From contig CAVOUI010000004.1 of the NCBI GenBank assembly GCA_963699525.1, positions 62,001 to 126,000 of the forward strand: a DNA stretch of 64,000 bases, in the 5' to 3' direction. Under the pieces are notes generated by a model, which did no database searches, had not been told where the DNA came from, and saw only the letters and a list, made by a program, of their open reading frames with translations. Both the position numbers and the translations under genes were made by a program. Each line of letters opens with the position of its first letter. Position 1 is the stretch's first letter. Origin of the DNA: SG8-41 sp963699525 (GTDB lineage Bacteria > Pseudomonadota > Gammaproteobacteria > Burkholderiales > SG8-41). Of this stretch, positions 55,787 to 64,000 are shown in pieces.

Positions 55787-58684
55787 GTGTACGCCGAGCA
55801 GGTGCGCCAGCTCTACCGGCTGTCGCGGCCGGGGTATCTCGGGACCCTGGTAAATGCCAGCATCCTCGTCTTTGCCCTGTGGGGCATCGTCTCGAGCACC
55901 CTGCTCGGGGCGTGGCTCTCCGCCCTGTTCATGGTGACGGCGGCGCGCTACCTGCTCTACCGCGCGCACCAGGGCGGAAATCCGCCCGACGCGGTATCGC
56001 GCCGCTGGGCGTTGCGCTTCACGGTCGGAGCGGGTGCTGCAGGCCTGCTGTGGGGGATCGCCGGCTCCGTCCTTTATCCGGCGTCCTCGCTGCCGCACCA
56101 GTTCCTCGTGATCTTCGCGATCGGCGGCATGACGGTCGCCGCGATGGTCGTGCTCGGTCCGGTACGGCAGGCTTTCCTCGCGTTCGTGCTGCCGGCCTTC
56201 CTTCTCCTCACCCCCACGGTGTTTGCGCAGGGCACAACGCTGCACGTGTTCATGGGGGTCCTGATCCTCGTGCTGCTGGGAGTGGTGCTCGTCACCAGCC
56301 CCGTCCTGACCCAGATCGTGCGCGAGTCGCTGCGCGCGAGGTTCGATAACTCCGAGCTGGTGGAGCGGCTCTCCCAGGCGAACCGCGAGCTGTCCGAGCG
56401 GATCAGCGCGCAACAGAGCACGGAGGAGGTGCTGCGGCAGACGTCGCAGAAGTTCGAGGCCCTGATCGACGCGTCCCCCATTTCGATCATTGCGCGCGAC
56501 CAGGACATGCGCATCGTCAAGTGGAACCCCGCGGCCGAGCGCATGTTCGGCTGGGCGGAGCAGGAAGTGCTGGGCCGCATGATGCCCTTTGTTCCGTCCG
56601 ATCGGGACGAGGAGGTGGCGGCGATACGCGAGCGGTTGCGCGGGGGCGAGCCGCTCAATAACTACGAAACCGTGCGGCTGCACAAAGACGGCCGGCGCAT
56701 TGACATCAGCATCTCGACGACGGTCATGCGCGATGCCTTGGGCCGGCCGACCGGTTTCATCAGCCTCGCGACGGATATCACGGAACGCAAGCGCGCCGAG
56801 CGGCGGCTGCAGATGGAGCACACCGTTACCCGGATACTGGAGGAGTCGCGCACGGTGGAGGACGCGCTGCCGCGTGTGATGCGCACCATCGCCGAAACCG
56901 GAGGGTGGGCCTACGGGGCGCGCTGGGAGCACGACAAGACGGCGGACCTGTTGCGCTGCATGGAGACGTGGTGCGTGGATGTGCCCGAGGTGCGCGAGTT
57001 CATGGCGTTCAGCCGCGTGCGCACCCAGGTGGCCGGCACGAGCCGGGGCCCGATCCACCAGGTGTGGACCACCGGTGCGCCGGCGTGGATCCCGGACGTG
57101 GCCCAGGACATCAGCATGCGGCGGGGGCCGGCGGCGCTCAAGGCCGGCCTGCGCTCGGCATTCGCTTTTCCGATCCTGGTCGGCGAGGAGTTCTACGGCG
57201 TCATCGAGCTGTTCGCGCGCGATCCGAGGCAGCCCGACCCCTGGCTGGTCGAGGCGGTGCACACGCTCGGCAGCCAGATCGGTCAGTTCATCGCGCGCAA
57301 GAGCGCCGAGCAGAACCTGCGCTTCTTCGCGAGCCACGATCCGCTCACCGGGCTGTTCAACCGGAACATGTTCGACGATCGCCTGCACCAGGCGCTCGCC
57401 CAGGCGGCCCGCTTCGAGCGCAGCCTCGCGCTGCTCTTTATCGACCTCGACGGCTTCAAGCTCGTCAACGACACGCTGGGGCATACCACCGGCGACCTGC
57501 TGCTCGCGGAGCTGGCGAAGCGGCTGCGCGCGACGCTGCGCGAGGGCGACGTGATCGGGCGCATCGGGGGCGACGAGTTCGTGGTGCTGATCGAGGAGTT
57601 CACCGAGGTGGTCCAGGTCGCGGAAGTGGCGAAGAAGGTGCTCGAGAACGTGGTGCGCCCGTTCACGCTTCAGGGCCGCGAGTGCCAGGTCACGGCGAGC
57701 CTCGGCATCAGCGTTTTCCCCGACGACGGCAAGGACGCGGATACGCTGATCCGGAACGCGGACATGGCGATGTACCTGGTGAAGCAGCAGGGCAAGAACA
57801 GCTTCCGGTTCTTCTCCCCCCAGATGAACACGCATCTCGTGGAACGGTTGTCGCTGGAGTCGGGCCTGCGGCGGGCCATCGAGCTGGGCGAGCTGCTGCT
57901 GCTCTACCAGCCGCGGGTCGGCGTTCGCGACGGGCAGGTGACCGGGGTGGAGGCGTTGCTGCGGTGGCAGCACCCGACCCAGGGCCTGCTCGGCCCCGGC
58001 GAGTTCATCCCGGTGGCGGAAGAGGCGGGGCTCATCGCCGCGATCGGCGAGTGGGCGCTGCACTCGGCCTGCCGGCAGGCACGGGCCTGGCGCGATCAGA
58101 ACCTGCCGCTGCTGCGCGTCGCGGTCAACCTGTCGCAGAAGCAGTTCCTGCAGGAGAGCCTGATCCAGGTGGTGCGCGAGGCGCTGCACCGCACCGGGCT
58201 CGACCCCGCGCGCCTGGAGCTCGAAATTACCGAGGAAATGGTCATCCGCAACCCGGAACGGGCAGCGCGGCTGCTGGCGCAGCTGAAGGACACCGGCGTG
58301 CGCGTGGTGGTCGACAGCTTCGGCACCGGCTATTCGTCCCTCAGCACCCTCAGGCGGCTGCCGGTCGACTGCGTCAAGATCGACCGCTCTCTCATCGTCG
58401 AGCTGCCGGGCAGCGCCGACGCGGCGGCGCTTACGCGCGGGGTGATCGCCATGGCCCACAGCCTCGAGCTCCCGGCGATCGCCGAGGGGGTCGAAACCCG
58501 CGAGCAGTGGGAATTCCTGCGCGAGCACGGGTGCGAGGAAATGCAGGGCAACTACTACAGCGCGCCGGTCGCGGCCGATATCGTGCCCGCCATCGTCCGG
58601 CAGCCGGCGGCCGCCGGCGGGCGCGCATCGGTGCAGGCGCTGCGGTCGCGGCGCGCGGAAGGCGACACCGACTCGCAACGCTGA
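55787..58684 (+). CDS. Membrane PAS-GAF-GGDEF-EAL cyclic-di-GMP signalling protein
   Basis: About 965 residues: an N-terminal membrane region with several helices (to about 185), a coiled segment, a PAS domain (IIARDQDMRIVKWNPAAERM), a GAF domain, a GGDEF domain with intact GRIGGDEFVVLI preceded by REGD (R-x-x-D, the product-inhibition site), and an EAL domain with GVEALLRW, ITEEM, KIDRSLI and AEGVETREQ. The usual DDFGTGYSSL reads DSFGTGYSSL, losing one Asp important for metal binding. It probably makes cyclic di-GMP and may not degrade it. GTG 55787 has GAGGG 8 bases upstream; GTG 55772 is an alternative. Confidence 0.92.
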   Translation: MYAEQVRQLYRLSRPGYLGTLVNASILVFALWGIVSSTLLGAWLSALFMVTAARYLLYRAHQGGNPPDAVSRRWALRFTVGAGAAGLLWGIAGSVLYPASSLPHQFLVIFAIGGMTVAAMVVLGPVRQAFLAFVLPAFLLLTPTVFAQGTTLHVFMGVLILVLLGVVLVTSPVLTQIVRESLRARFDNSELVERLSQANRELSERISAQQSTEEVLRQTSQKFEALIDASPISIIARDQDMRIVKWNPAAERMFGWAEQEVLGRMMPFVPSDRDEEVAAIRERLRGGEPLNNYETVRLHKDGRRIDISISTTVMRDALGRPTGFISLATDITERKRAERRLQMEHTVTRILEESRTVEDALPRVMRTIAETGGWAYGARWEHDKTADLLRCMETWCVDVPEVREFMAFSRVRTQVAGTSRGPIHQVWTTGAPAWIPDVAQDISMRRGPAALKAGLRSAFAFPILVGEEFYGVIELFARDPRQPDPWLVEAVHTLGSQIGQFIARKSAEQNLRFFASHDPLTGLFNRNMFDDRLHQALAQAARFERSLALLFIDLDGFKLVNDTLGHTTGDLLLAELAKRLRATLREGDVIGRIGGDEFVVLIEEFTEVVQVAEVAKKVLENVVRPFTLQGRECQVTASLGISVFPDDGKDADTLIRNADMAMYLVKQQGKNSFRFFSPQMNTHLVERLSLESGLRRAIELGELLLLYQPRVGVRDGQVTGVEALLRWQHPTQGLLGPGEFIPVAEEAGLIAAIGEWALHSACRQARAWRDQNLPLLRVAVNLSQKQFLQESLIQVVREALHRTGLDPARLELEITEEMVIRNPERAARLLAQLKDTGVRVVVDSFGTGYSSLSTLRRLPVDCVKIDRSLIVELPGSADAAALTRGVIAMAHSLELPAIAEGVETREQWEFLREHGCEEMQGNYYSAPVAADIVPAIVRQPAAAGGRASVQALRSRRAEGDTDSQR

Positions 58685-58742
58685 GCGTTATTGGCTACAC
58701 TGGGGCTGAAATCCGCAGCGCGGCCGGCCGCAGGAGGTTGCC

Positions 58743-59171
58743 ATGAAGACGTTGAAGCAGTTGCTGGATGCAAAGGGCAGGGACGTCCATACCGTCGCCC
58801 CCGGCGCGCGGGTGATCGACGCGCTCAAGCTGATGGCGGAACGCAGCGTGGGGGCCCTTATCGTCATGGAAGGCGGCAGGATCGCCGGCGTCATCTCCGA
58901 GCGCGATTACGCGCGCAAGGTGATCCTGCACGGAAAATCGTCCCACGAGCTCGAGGTGCGCGACATCATGACCAGCAAGGTGATCACCGTGCACCCCGGC
59001 CAGTCGGTGGAGGAATGCATGGCGCTGATGACCGAGAAGCGCATTCGCCACCTGCCGGTGACCGAGGGAGAACGCCTGATCGGCGTGATTTCGATCGGGG
59101 ACCTGGTGAAGGAAGTGATCGCCGAGCAGCAGCAGACCATCCGGCAGCTCGAGTCCTACATACATAGCTGA
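58743..59171 (+). CDS. CBS-domain protein
   Basis: A 142-residue stand-alone pair of CBS domains: VHTVAPGARVIDALKLMAER with VISERDYARKVIL, and ITVHPGQSVEECMALMTEKR with RHLPVTEGERLIGVISIGDL. Such proteins sense adenine nucleotides. A consensus AGGAGG precedes the ATG (about 58733-58738). It may be cotranscribed with the upstream signalling protein (gap 58 bases). Confidence 0.93.
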   Translation: MKTLKQLLDAKGRDVHTVAPGARVIDALKLMAERSVGALIVMEGGRIAGVISERDYARKVILHGKSSHELEVRDIMTSKVITVHPGQSVEECMALMTEKRIRHLPVTEGERLIGVISIGDLVKEVIAEQQQTIRQLESYIHS

Positions 59172-59195
59172 CAGCGGGCGGCTGTCGGCTCATGC

Positions 59196-59948
59196 ATGAA
59201 ATTCGGGGCGATCATCATCGGGGATGAGATCCTGAGCGGCAAGCGCCAGGACGGGCATCTCGCAAGGACCATCTCGGTGCTCGGGGCGCGCGGACTGCAG
59301 CTCGCGTGGTGCCACTACCTGGGCGATGATCCGGACCTGATCGAGGCGACGTTCGCGCGCACGTTCGGGTCCGGCGATGCGGTGTTCAGCTTCGGCGGCA
59401 TCGGCGCGACCCCCGACGATCACACGCGGGCAGCGGCGGCGCGGGCGGCGGGCGTCGCGTTGAGGCTCCATCCCGATGCGGAAGCCGAGATCCGGGCGCG
59501 CTTCGGAAACGACCCCAAGGCGCTCACGCCGCAGCGCCTCATGATGGGCGAGTTCCCGGAAGGCTCCAAGATCATTCCCAACCCCTACAACCGCATCCCC
59601 GGCTTCAGCTTCAAGCAGCATTATTTCTTCCCCGGATTCCCGCAGATGGCGTGGCCGATGCTGGAATGGGTGCTGGAGACGCACTACCGGGACCGGTTCG
59701 CGCCGGGCAGCATCGCCGAGTCCTCGATCATCGTGCGCGAGGCGGGAGAAAGCCAGCTGATCGAGCTGATGAACGTCTGCCAGGCGCGCTACGGCCGGAT
59801 CAAGGTTTTCAGCCTGCCGCGGCTGGAGCCGGACCGTCACATCGAGCTGGGGGTGCGCGGCGAGCCCGGCGAGGTGCAGGGCGCCATCGCCGCGCTGAAG
59901 CAGGGCGTCAGCGCGCTCGGCTTCCCCTGGGCGGACGCCCCGGGCTAG
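59196..59948 (+). CDS. Molybdopterin-binding (CinA N-terminal-like) domain protein
   Basis: The 250-residue product has a MoCF-type fold: GAIIIGDEILSGKRQDGHLA at the start and AVFSFGGIGATPDDHTRAAA near residue 65, which corresponds to the G-G-x-G-x-T-x-D-D motif (here GGIGATPDDHT). The C-terminal CinA amidase is absent. Relatives are annotated competence/damage-inducible protein A-like; some act as FAD pyrophosphatases. It ends at a bidirectional terminator shared with the phasin gene. Confidence 0.87.
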   Translation: MKFGAIIIGDEILSGKRQDGHLARTISVLGARGLQLAWCHYLGDDPDLIEATFARTFGSGDAVFSFGGIGATPDDHTRAAAARAAGVALRLHPDAEAEIRARFGNDPKALTPQRLMMGEFPEGSKIIPNPYNRIPGFSFKQHYFFPGFPQMAWPMLEWVLETHYRDRFAPGSIAESSIIVREAGESQLIELMNVCQARYGRIKVFSLPRLEPDRHIELGVRGEPGEVQGAIAALKQGVSALGFPWADAPG

Positions 59949-59976
59949 CCGGCACGCGAGCGGCGCCATACAAACA

Positions 59977-60002
59977 AAAAGCCCCGGTCGCCCGGGGCTT
60001 TT
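59977..60002. terminator. Bidirectional intrinsic terminator
   Basis: AAAAGCCCCG (59977-59986) and CGGGGCTTTT (59993-60002) form a 10-bp stem with a 6-base loop, A-rich on one side and T-rich on the other. It separates the convergent CinA-like and phasin genes and can act on both strands. Confidence 0.9.
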
Positions 60003-60024
60003 CCTTGCAGGTGTTGACGGCTGA

Positions 60025-60570
60025 CTAGGCGGCCTTCTTCACCTTCTTCACGCCTTCAGTGGCCTGCTTGGCGACGGCTTCGATGTTCGCCTGGGTCACT
60101 TCCGTAAACTGCTTCGCGACCTTGGACAGGTTCTCGTAAGAGGCATTGACTGACGCGATCGCCGACTTGAACGTCGCGATGCCGACCTCGGAGCCCGCCG
60201 GGGCGTTCTTCACCATCTTGTCGAGCGCCGCGACGACTTGCTTGTTGAACTCCGCGACCTGCTCTTCGACGAGCTTGCCCATCTCGGCCTGCGTGGCCGT
60301 GGTGACGTCGTAGACGCTCTTCGCGTAGGCGGTTGCCTTCTCGATCGTCGGCTGCGCCATGGTGTCCTTCAGCGCGGCGAGTTGCTGCAGATCCTTCACT
60401 GCGGCGATCGTCTTGGCGTTTTCGACGGAGTCGGCAAACGCAGTCCGCGCGGCCTTCAGCTGCAGGTCGAGGATGCGCTCGGCGCCCTGAAGCGCCACGC
60501 CGGCGAACTTCATTGCGGCTTCCAGATTGGCCTTGTTGATGGCCACCAGTTGTTCGGGGGTCTGATACAT
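60025..60570 (-). CDS. Phasin family protein (PHA granule-associated)
   Basis: A 181-residue, Ala/Lys/Val-rich, Cys-free helical protein that coats polyhydroxyalkanoate granules. It shows the PhaP-type opening TPEQLVAINKANLEAAMKFA and LQGAERILDLQLKAARTAF, then NAKTIAAVKDLQQLAALKDT and a Lys-rich end (EGVKKVKKAA). AGGAG lies 7 bases upstream of the ATG. A perfect sigma70 promoter and PhaR-type sites lie upstream. No PHA synthase is in the window. Confidence 0.94.
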   Translation of the reverse strand: MYQTPEQLVAINKANLEAAMKFAGVALQGAERILDLQLKAARTAFADSVENAKTIAAVKDLQQLAALKDTMAQPTIEKATAYAKSVYDVTTATQAEMGKLVEEQVAEFNKQVVAALDKMVKNAPAGSEVGIATFKSAIASVNASYENLSKVAKQFTEVTQANIEAVAKQATEGVKKVKKAA

Positions 60571-60618
60571 GGTTTACTCCTTTCAAAACATCACGTTAAA
60601 CAGCGACCTTGCTACTTA

Positions 60619-60667
60619 TTGCTGCGCTGCACAATGATCATTATATGGCTAGAAACCTGGGTGTCAA
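60619..60667 (-). promoter_or_regulatory. Phasin promoter with PhaR-type operator
   Basis: On the minus strand TTGACA (60662-60667) and TATAAT (60640-60645) are both perfect, spaced by 16 bases. TTGCTGCGCTGCACAA (plus-strand 60619-60634) covers the expected start site and has the TGC-rich dyad of PhaR operators. A related GCAGCGC site, inverted, lies upstream at 60689-60697. Repression released by polymer accumulation is inferred from known PhaR systems. Confidence 0.72.
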
Positions 60668-60835
60668 GGGGTTAGGGTCAAAAAATTATTGCAGCGCGAC
60701 ATAAATGGACTGAATAGGGGGAGTTGATCTCTGGGTAGGGCCTCGGCATTACCAATAGGCTTTGGAAAACCCCTTTTTATTCATTGAGGTAGGATGTCGT
60801 TGACGTCGCAGCAGCACCGGTCCAGGAGAACTGAA

Positions 60836-61174
60836 GTGACCACTATCTTTGGCAAAATCATCCGGCGCGAGCTCCCTGCGGATATCGTCTACGAAGACGA
60901 GCTCTGCCTCGCGTTCCGCGACATCAACCCGCAGGCGCCCACGCACGTGCTCGTCGTGCCGAAGAAGGAGATCGACAAGCTTTCCAGCGCGAGCCGCGAG
61001 GACCAGGCCCTGCTCGGACACCTGATGCTCGCGGCGGGGAAAGTCGCGCGCCAGCTCGGCGTGGGCGATGCGTTCCGCGTCGTCGTCAACAATGGCGCGC
61101 ATGCAGGGCAGAGCGTGTTTCATCTACACTTGCACATCCTCGCCGGGCGCAGGCTCGATTGGCCACCGGGGTGA
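60836..61174 (+). CDS. HIT-family (HINT-like) protein
   Basis: The 112-residue product has the histidine triad HLHLHIL near residue 99 preceded by VVNNGAHAGQSVFH, and TIFGKIIRRELPADIVYEDE at the start. HINT enzymes hydrolyse purine nucleoside phosphoramidates. GTG 60836 has AGGAGA (60824-60829) upstream; ATG 60794 is in frame but gives an atypical leader. It precedes a Bug receptor gene by 59 bases. Confidence 0.92.
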   Translation: MTTIFGKIIRRELPADIVYEDELCLAFRDINPQAPTHVLVVPKKEIDKLSSASREDQALLGHLMLAAGKVARQLGVGDAFRVVVNNGAHAGQSVFHLHLHILAGRRLDWPPG

Positions 61175-61233
61175 GCAGCCCGCACTGGGTGACGGATGAT
61201 GCGCGCAGAAAGAACAACGAGGAGGACCACTTG

Positions 61234-62204
61234 ATGCGAAAGACAACCTGCTGGACGGCGATTGGCGCCGTGACGCTCTGCTGCATGGCTGTGGCCGGCG
61301 GCGTGGAGGCGCAGACGTACCCGGTGAAGCCGGTTCGGATCATCGTTCCCACCTCGCCCGGGGGCGGCAACGACTTCGTCGCGCGGCACATCGGACAAAA
61401 GCTCAGCGAGCGGCTGGGGCAGCAGTTCCTGGTGGAGAACCGGCCGGGTGCTGGAGGAACGATCGGCACTGCCCTGGCGGCGAAATCGGCGCCGGACGGC
61501 TACACGCTGCTCCTCGGTTTCGTGGGGCAGCTCGCGATGAGCCCCCACGTGGAGAAAGCGGGCTACGATCCCCTGAAGGATTTCATCGGCGTGAGCCTGC
61601 TCGCCTCCTCGTACCACGTCCTGGCGATACATCCATCGCTGCCGGTGCGCTCGGTGAAGGAGTTGATTGCCTTTGCGAAGAAACGCCCGGGCGAGCTCAA
61701 CTACGCCTCGGGCAACATCTGGACCCCCACGCACCTGGTGCCCGAGCTGTTCAAGTCGGCGACCGGCACGGACATCGTCGCGATTCAATACAAGGGGTCG
61801 GGGCCGGCTGCGGTCGGAGTCCTCACCGGGGAGGCTCAGGTGATCTTCGCGAGCGTCACGGCGGTGATGCCGTACGTGCGCGGGAACCGGCTCGTGGCGC
61901 TGGCGGTCACGAGCCCCGGCGCTCTCCGATCGCCCCCGAGGTGCCGACCCTGGTGGAGCTGGGCGTGCGCGGCGTGGAGGCGCCGTCGTGGTACTCGATC
62001 GTCGCGCCGTCCGCGACGCCGAAAGAAGCGGTCGCGAGGCTGCACGCCGAAATCGTCGCCAGTTGGGCGCGTCCCGACTATCGCGAACCGCTCGAGAGGC
62101 AGGCGCTCGAGCCGACGACCACCACGCCGGAGCAGTTCGCGGCGTTCCTCAAGACCGAGTACGACAAGTGGGGAAAGGTGATCCGGGACCTCAAGCTGAA
62201 CTGA
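61234..62204 (+). pseudogene. Bug/TctC-family periplasmic receptor, frameshifted
   Basis: Signal peptide (VTLCCMAVAGGVEAQ), then TYPVKPVRIIVPTSPGGGND, VENRPGAGGTIGTALAAKSA, SVKELIAFAKKRPGELNYAS, DIVAIQYKGSG and, after the break, IAPEVPTLVELGVRGVEAPS with the end FLKTEYDKWGKVIRDLKLN. One base is missing near 61918, splitting the frame between ALAVTSPG and RSPIAPE; corrected length is about 323 residues. GAGGAGG precedes ATG 61234. No TctA/TctB genes are present. It converges with the Gfo/Idh gene. Confidence 0.87.
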
Positions 62205-62208
62205 GGTC

Positions 62209-63291
62209 CTAGGTTTCGAGCGGCAGCCGCACCGGCTTGCCGGTCGCCACCGCGCGCTCGATGGCGATCGTGGTCTCGAGGTTGATGCGCGCCTGCTCGG
62301 GCGTGGTGTGCGCGGTAGGAGCGCCCGTGACGAGATGGTCGAGCCAGGCCCGCGTTTCGTTCCCGAGCGGGCCCCAGAAATCCCCCAGCGCCCAGTCGCC
62401 CGCCGTGTTGCTGCCGAGAAACGCGAGCTCCATGCTGTGGCCCGGCACGTAAGGGTGGGGGATGCCCTTCTCCGTGTAGAGGAGGTGCTCCTTGTGGTCG
62501 TCGTCGATCAGCATGGTGCCCTCGGTGCCGAGGAGCTCCACGCGGTCCGACTGGCCCTGGGTCGGGAATTTCGCCGGAAGCGCGTAGCTGATGCCGAAAT
62601 TCACCACCGCGCCGTCGGCGAACGTGACGATCGCCCACGTCGCGTCGTGCGCGCTGTAGCCCGCGTCCCGGAAGATGCCGTGCTGGCCACGGGCGACCAC
62701 CTCGACCGGGCGGTTGCCCTCGAGGAACCAGCACATGAGGTCCACGTAGTAGGTCAGCACGTCGAGCACCGGCGTCGCGTGGGGGTCGCGCTTGAGAATC
62801 GCAAAGGTCTGCGCGCGCGAGTTGTAGACGCGGGCGAGCCCGCCGACCACCTTTCCGAGGCGCGCATGGACCATCTGCTCCTTGGCGCGAAGGAAGCACT
62901 CCTTGAAGCGGCGGCTGTAGCCGATGCGCAGCTTCCCGCCGGTCTTCCGCAGCGCTTCCAGCATGTCGTCCGCGTCCTTCAACGTCAGCGCGATCGGCTT
63001 CTCGCACAGCACGGGCTTCCCGAGCTCGAGCGCCCGCCGCACCGGGGCCGAGTGCTCGCCCTCGGGGGTGGAGACGAAAACGGCAGTGACTTCCGGGCGC
63101 TCGATCACCTCGAAGTTGTCGCCGCTGTGGAAATCGGCCCCGGCCTGCTCGGCGAGCGCTTTCGCCCGCTGCGGATCGCGGTCCGAGATCGCAATGAACT
63201 TGACGCACGGATGCTTGGCGGCAAGCCGCGCCCGCAGCGTGCCGATGCGTCCGGCGCCGACGACGGCTATGCCCAGTTCACTGCGCTTCAT
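62209..63291 (-). CDS. Gfo/Idh/MocA family oxidoreductase
   Basis: The 360-residue protein has the NAD(P) motif GIAVVGAGRIGTLRARLAAK near residue 7, VFVSTPEGEHSAPVRRALEL near 70, the EKP motif VLCEKPIALTLKDADDML near 95 with the conserved Lys, and RVELLGTEGTMLIDDDH near 249. Members act on inositol, sugars or related polyols. It follows a CMD gene by 12 bases and is likely in the same operon, next to a Bug receptor on the other strand; the substrate is unknown. Confidence 0.9.
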   Translation of the reverse strand: MKRSELGIAVVGAGRIGTLRARLAAKHPCVKFIAISDRDPQRAKALAEQAGADFHSGDNFEVIERPEVTAVFVSTPEGEHSAPVRRALELGKPVLCEKPIALTLKDADDMLEALRKTGGKLRIGYSRRFKECFLRAKEQMVHARLGKVVGGLARVYNSRAQTFAILKRDPHATPVLDVLTYYVDLMCWFLEGNRPVEVVARGQHGIFRDAGYSAHDATWAIVTFADGAVVNFGISYALPAKFPTQGQSDRVELLGTEGTMLIDDDHKEHLLYTEKGIPHPYVPGHSMELAFLGSNTAGDWALGDFWGPLGNETRAWLDHLVTGAPTAHTTPEQARINLETTIAIERAVATGKPVRLPLET

Positions 63292-63303
63292 GCCGTTCCT
63301 CCT

Positions 63304-63867
63304 TCAGGCGAGATGCCGGTGAGCGAATGCTGCCGCCTCGGCTTCGAGCGGGGTCGCGAGCGTCATGTTCCAGCGATTGAGCCAGCCGAGAAGGGCGATC
63401 ACCGACACGATCTCGATGATGGCGTTCTCGCCGAAGTGTTTCCGCAGCTCCGCGAAGTGCGCGTCGCTGACGCCCGGCGGGCAGGTGCCGGCGGCGTGCG
63501 CGAGATCGAGCGCGGCGCGCTCGGCCGGCGTGAACAGCGGGCTCGAGCCGAACTGCGCCAGCGCCTCCACCTTCTCCAGCGAAACGCCCCCGATGTGCGC
63601 CGCGTTCTCGGCGTTGTGCGCGGCGCAATAGGAATCACTGCAGGCGCGGCTCACGACGTGCGCGACCATGAATTTCAGCGCCTTCGGGACTTCGCCCTCG
63701 TCCATCATCACCGCCGTGTGGAGCGCGCGGTAGGCTCGAAGGACGCCGGGCCGGCGCGCCATCGTGAGCCAGCTGTTGGGGGGATAGCCCTTGGTCGCCT
63801 TCCAGGCCGCCATGACGTCCGCGACCTGGGCGAACTGCTCCGGTGCCGCCGGGGAAACGCGCGCCAT
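63304..63867 (-). CDS. Carboxymuconolactone decarboxylase/AhpD-like protein
   Basis: The 187-residue product has the peroxidase-related CMD signature RACSDSYCAAHNAENAAHIG near residue 83, with a C-x3-C pair and the following His that in AhpD relatives carries the redox activity, and an upstream EVPKALKFMVAHVV helix. ATG 63867 lies 2 bases after the stop of the preceding dehydrogenase; the longer frame upstream is not protein-like. It may be a disulfide reductase or decarboxylase-like scaffold. Confidence 0.87.
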   Translation of the reverse strand: MARVSPAAPEQFAQVADVMAAWKATKGYPPNSWLTMARRPGVLRAYRALHTAVMMDEGEVPKALKFMVAHVVSRACSDSYCAAHNAENAAHIGGVSLEKVEALAQFGSSPLFTPAERAALDLAHAAGTCPPGVSDAHFAELRKHFGENAIIEIVSVIALLGWLNRWNMTLATPLEAEAAAFAHRHLA

Positions 63868-63869
63868 CG

Positions 63870-64000
63870 CTAATAGACCCGGTTGAGCGGCGGCTCGCCC
63901 CTGACGAGCACGCGCTCGACGTTCGCCCATGCCTCGCGGAACAGCGTGGCGGAGGACTGCCGCGTGACGCCCGCAATGTGCGGCGTAAAGAGGACCCGCC
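63870..64000 (-). CDS. D-2-hydroxyacid dehydrogenase, C-terminal end (partial)
   Basis: The frame runs off the right edge. The visible 43 residues read VLFTPHIAGVTRQSS through REAWANVERVLVRGEPPLNR and stop with TAG at 63870-63872. The PHIAG sequence carries the catalytic His of the family and the N-x-x-R-x-L-x-x-G-x-P-x-N-R-V ending is typical. It heads an operon-like run with CMD and Gfo/Idh genes, echoing the dehydrogenase-CMD-Bug block at 13400-15955. Confidence 0.85.
   Translation of the reverse strand, partial: RVLFTPHIAGVTRQSSATLFREAWANVERVLVRGEPPLNRVY

Noticed and set aside
55475..58678. A 1067-codon open frame on the minus strand
   Set aside because: It lies antisense to the GGDEF-EAL gene, has shadow composition (Arg/His/Leu-rich, no domain) and arises from GC-rich third positions.

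Overview
The window is a GC-rich, densely packed bacterial chromosome segment. Its gene content points to a betaproteobacterium, most likely Burkholderiales-like. The evidence is four orphan tripartite-tricarboxylate (Bug/TctC) receptors, a DUF3567 gene, a phasin with a PhaR-type operator, a tgt-yajC-secD-secF run, and a pantothenate locus downstream of a probable deoxynucleoside kinase. There is no rRNA, CRISPR array, phage or IS transposase. One tRNA (Leu, CAA) is present.

Layout: 1-1750 pantothenate synthesis (panB, panC); 1824-6719 tRNA-Leu and a liv-type ABC importer (receptor, livG, livF, livM, livH) behind a perfect FNR-type box; 6757-13399 queA, tgt, yajC, secD, secF, a DedA protein and a thioesterase; 13400-22577 catabolic accessory genes (Bug receptors, D-2-hydroxyacid dehydrogenase, CMD protein, MmgE/PrpD, class II aldolase) around purB; 22676-25679 a DnaQ-UvrC-like nuclease, an IclR regulator and greB; 25824-29927 a protease-like PDZ protein with no visible catalytic His, an interrupted Bug gene, small hypothetical genes and an AraC regulator; 29970-37304 a diheme cytochrome c and a colinear cluster that threads lutA, lutB and lutC with a ketopantoate-reductase homologue, a mandelate-racemase-like enolase and an mmsA-type dehydrogenase; 37316-42149 trehalose genes (membrane-anchored otsA, otsB, GH15); 42638-48376 a CPA2 antiporter, ybdK, nfeD-slipin and a Ca2+/cation antiporter; 48473-54543 an ion transporter, a universal stress protein and a TRAP importer (dctP, dctQ, dctM); 54655-64000 a second D-2-hydroxyacid dehydrogenase, a GGDEF-EAL protein, a CBS protein, a CinA-like protein, a phasin, a HIT protein, a fourth Bug receptor, a Gfo/Idh oxidoreductase, a CMD protein and a partial third dehydrogenase.

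Together the genes suggest a heterotroph specialised in importing and oxidising organic acids (hydroxy acids, dicarboxylates, amino acids). It probably stores polyhydroxyalkanoate, makes trehalose under stress and may adjust to low oxygen. The most coherent candidate system is the lut/racemase cluster, read here as a route that epimerises a 2-hydroxy acid and then oxidises it.

Two cautions apply. Many genes carry single-base indels (about two dozen, mostly +1, with eight in otsA alone). This looks more like unpolished sequence than real decay, so frameshifted genes are typed as pseudogene but are probably functional. Two short dispersed repeat families and a third repeat-rich motif sit in intergenic spaces, and one copy interrupts a Bug gene.
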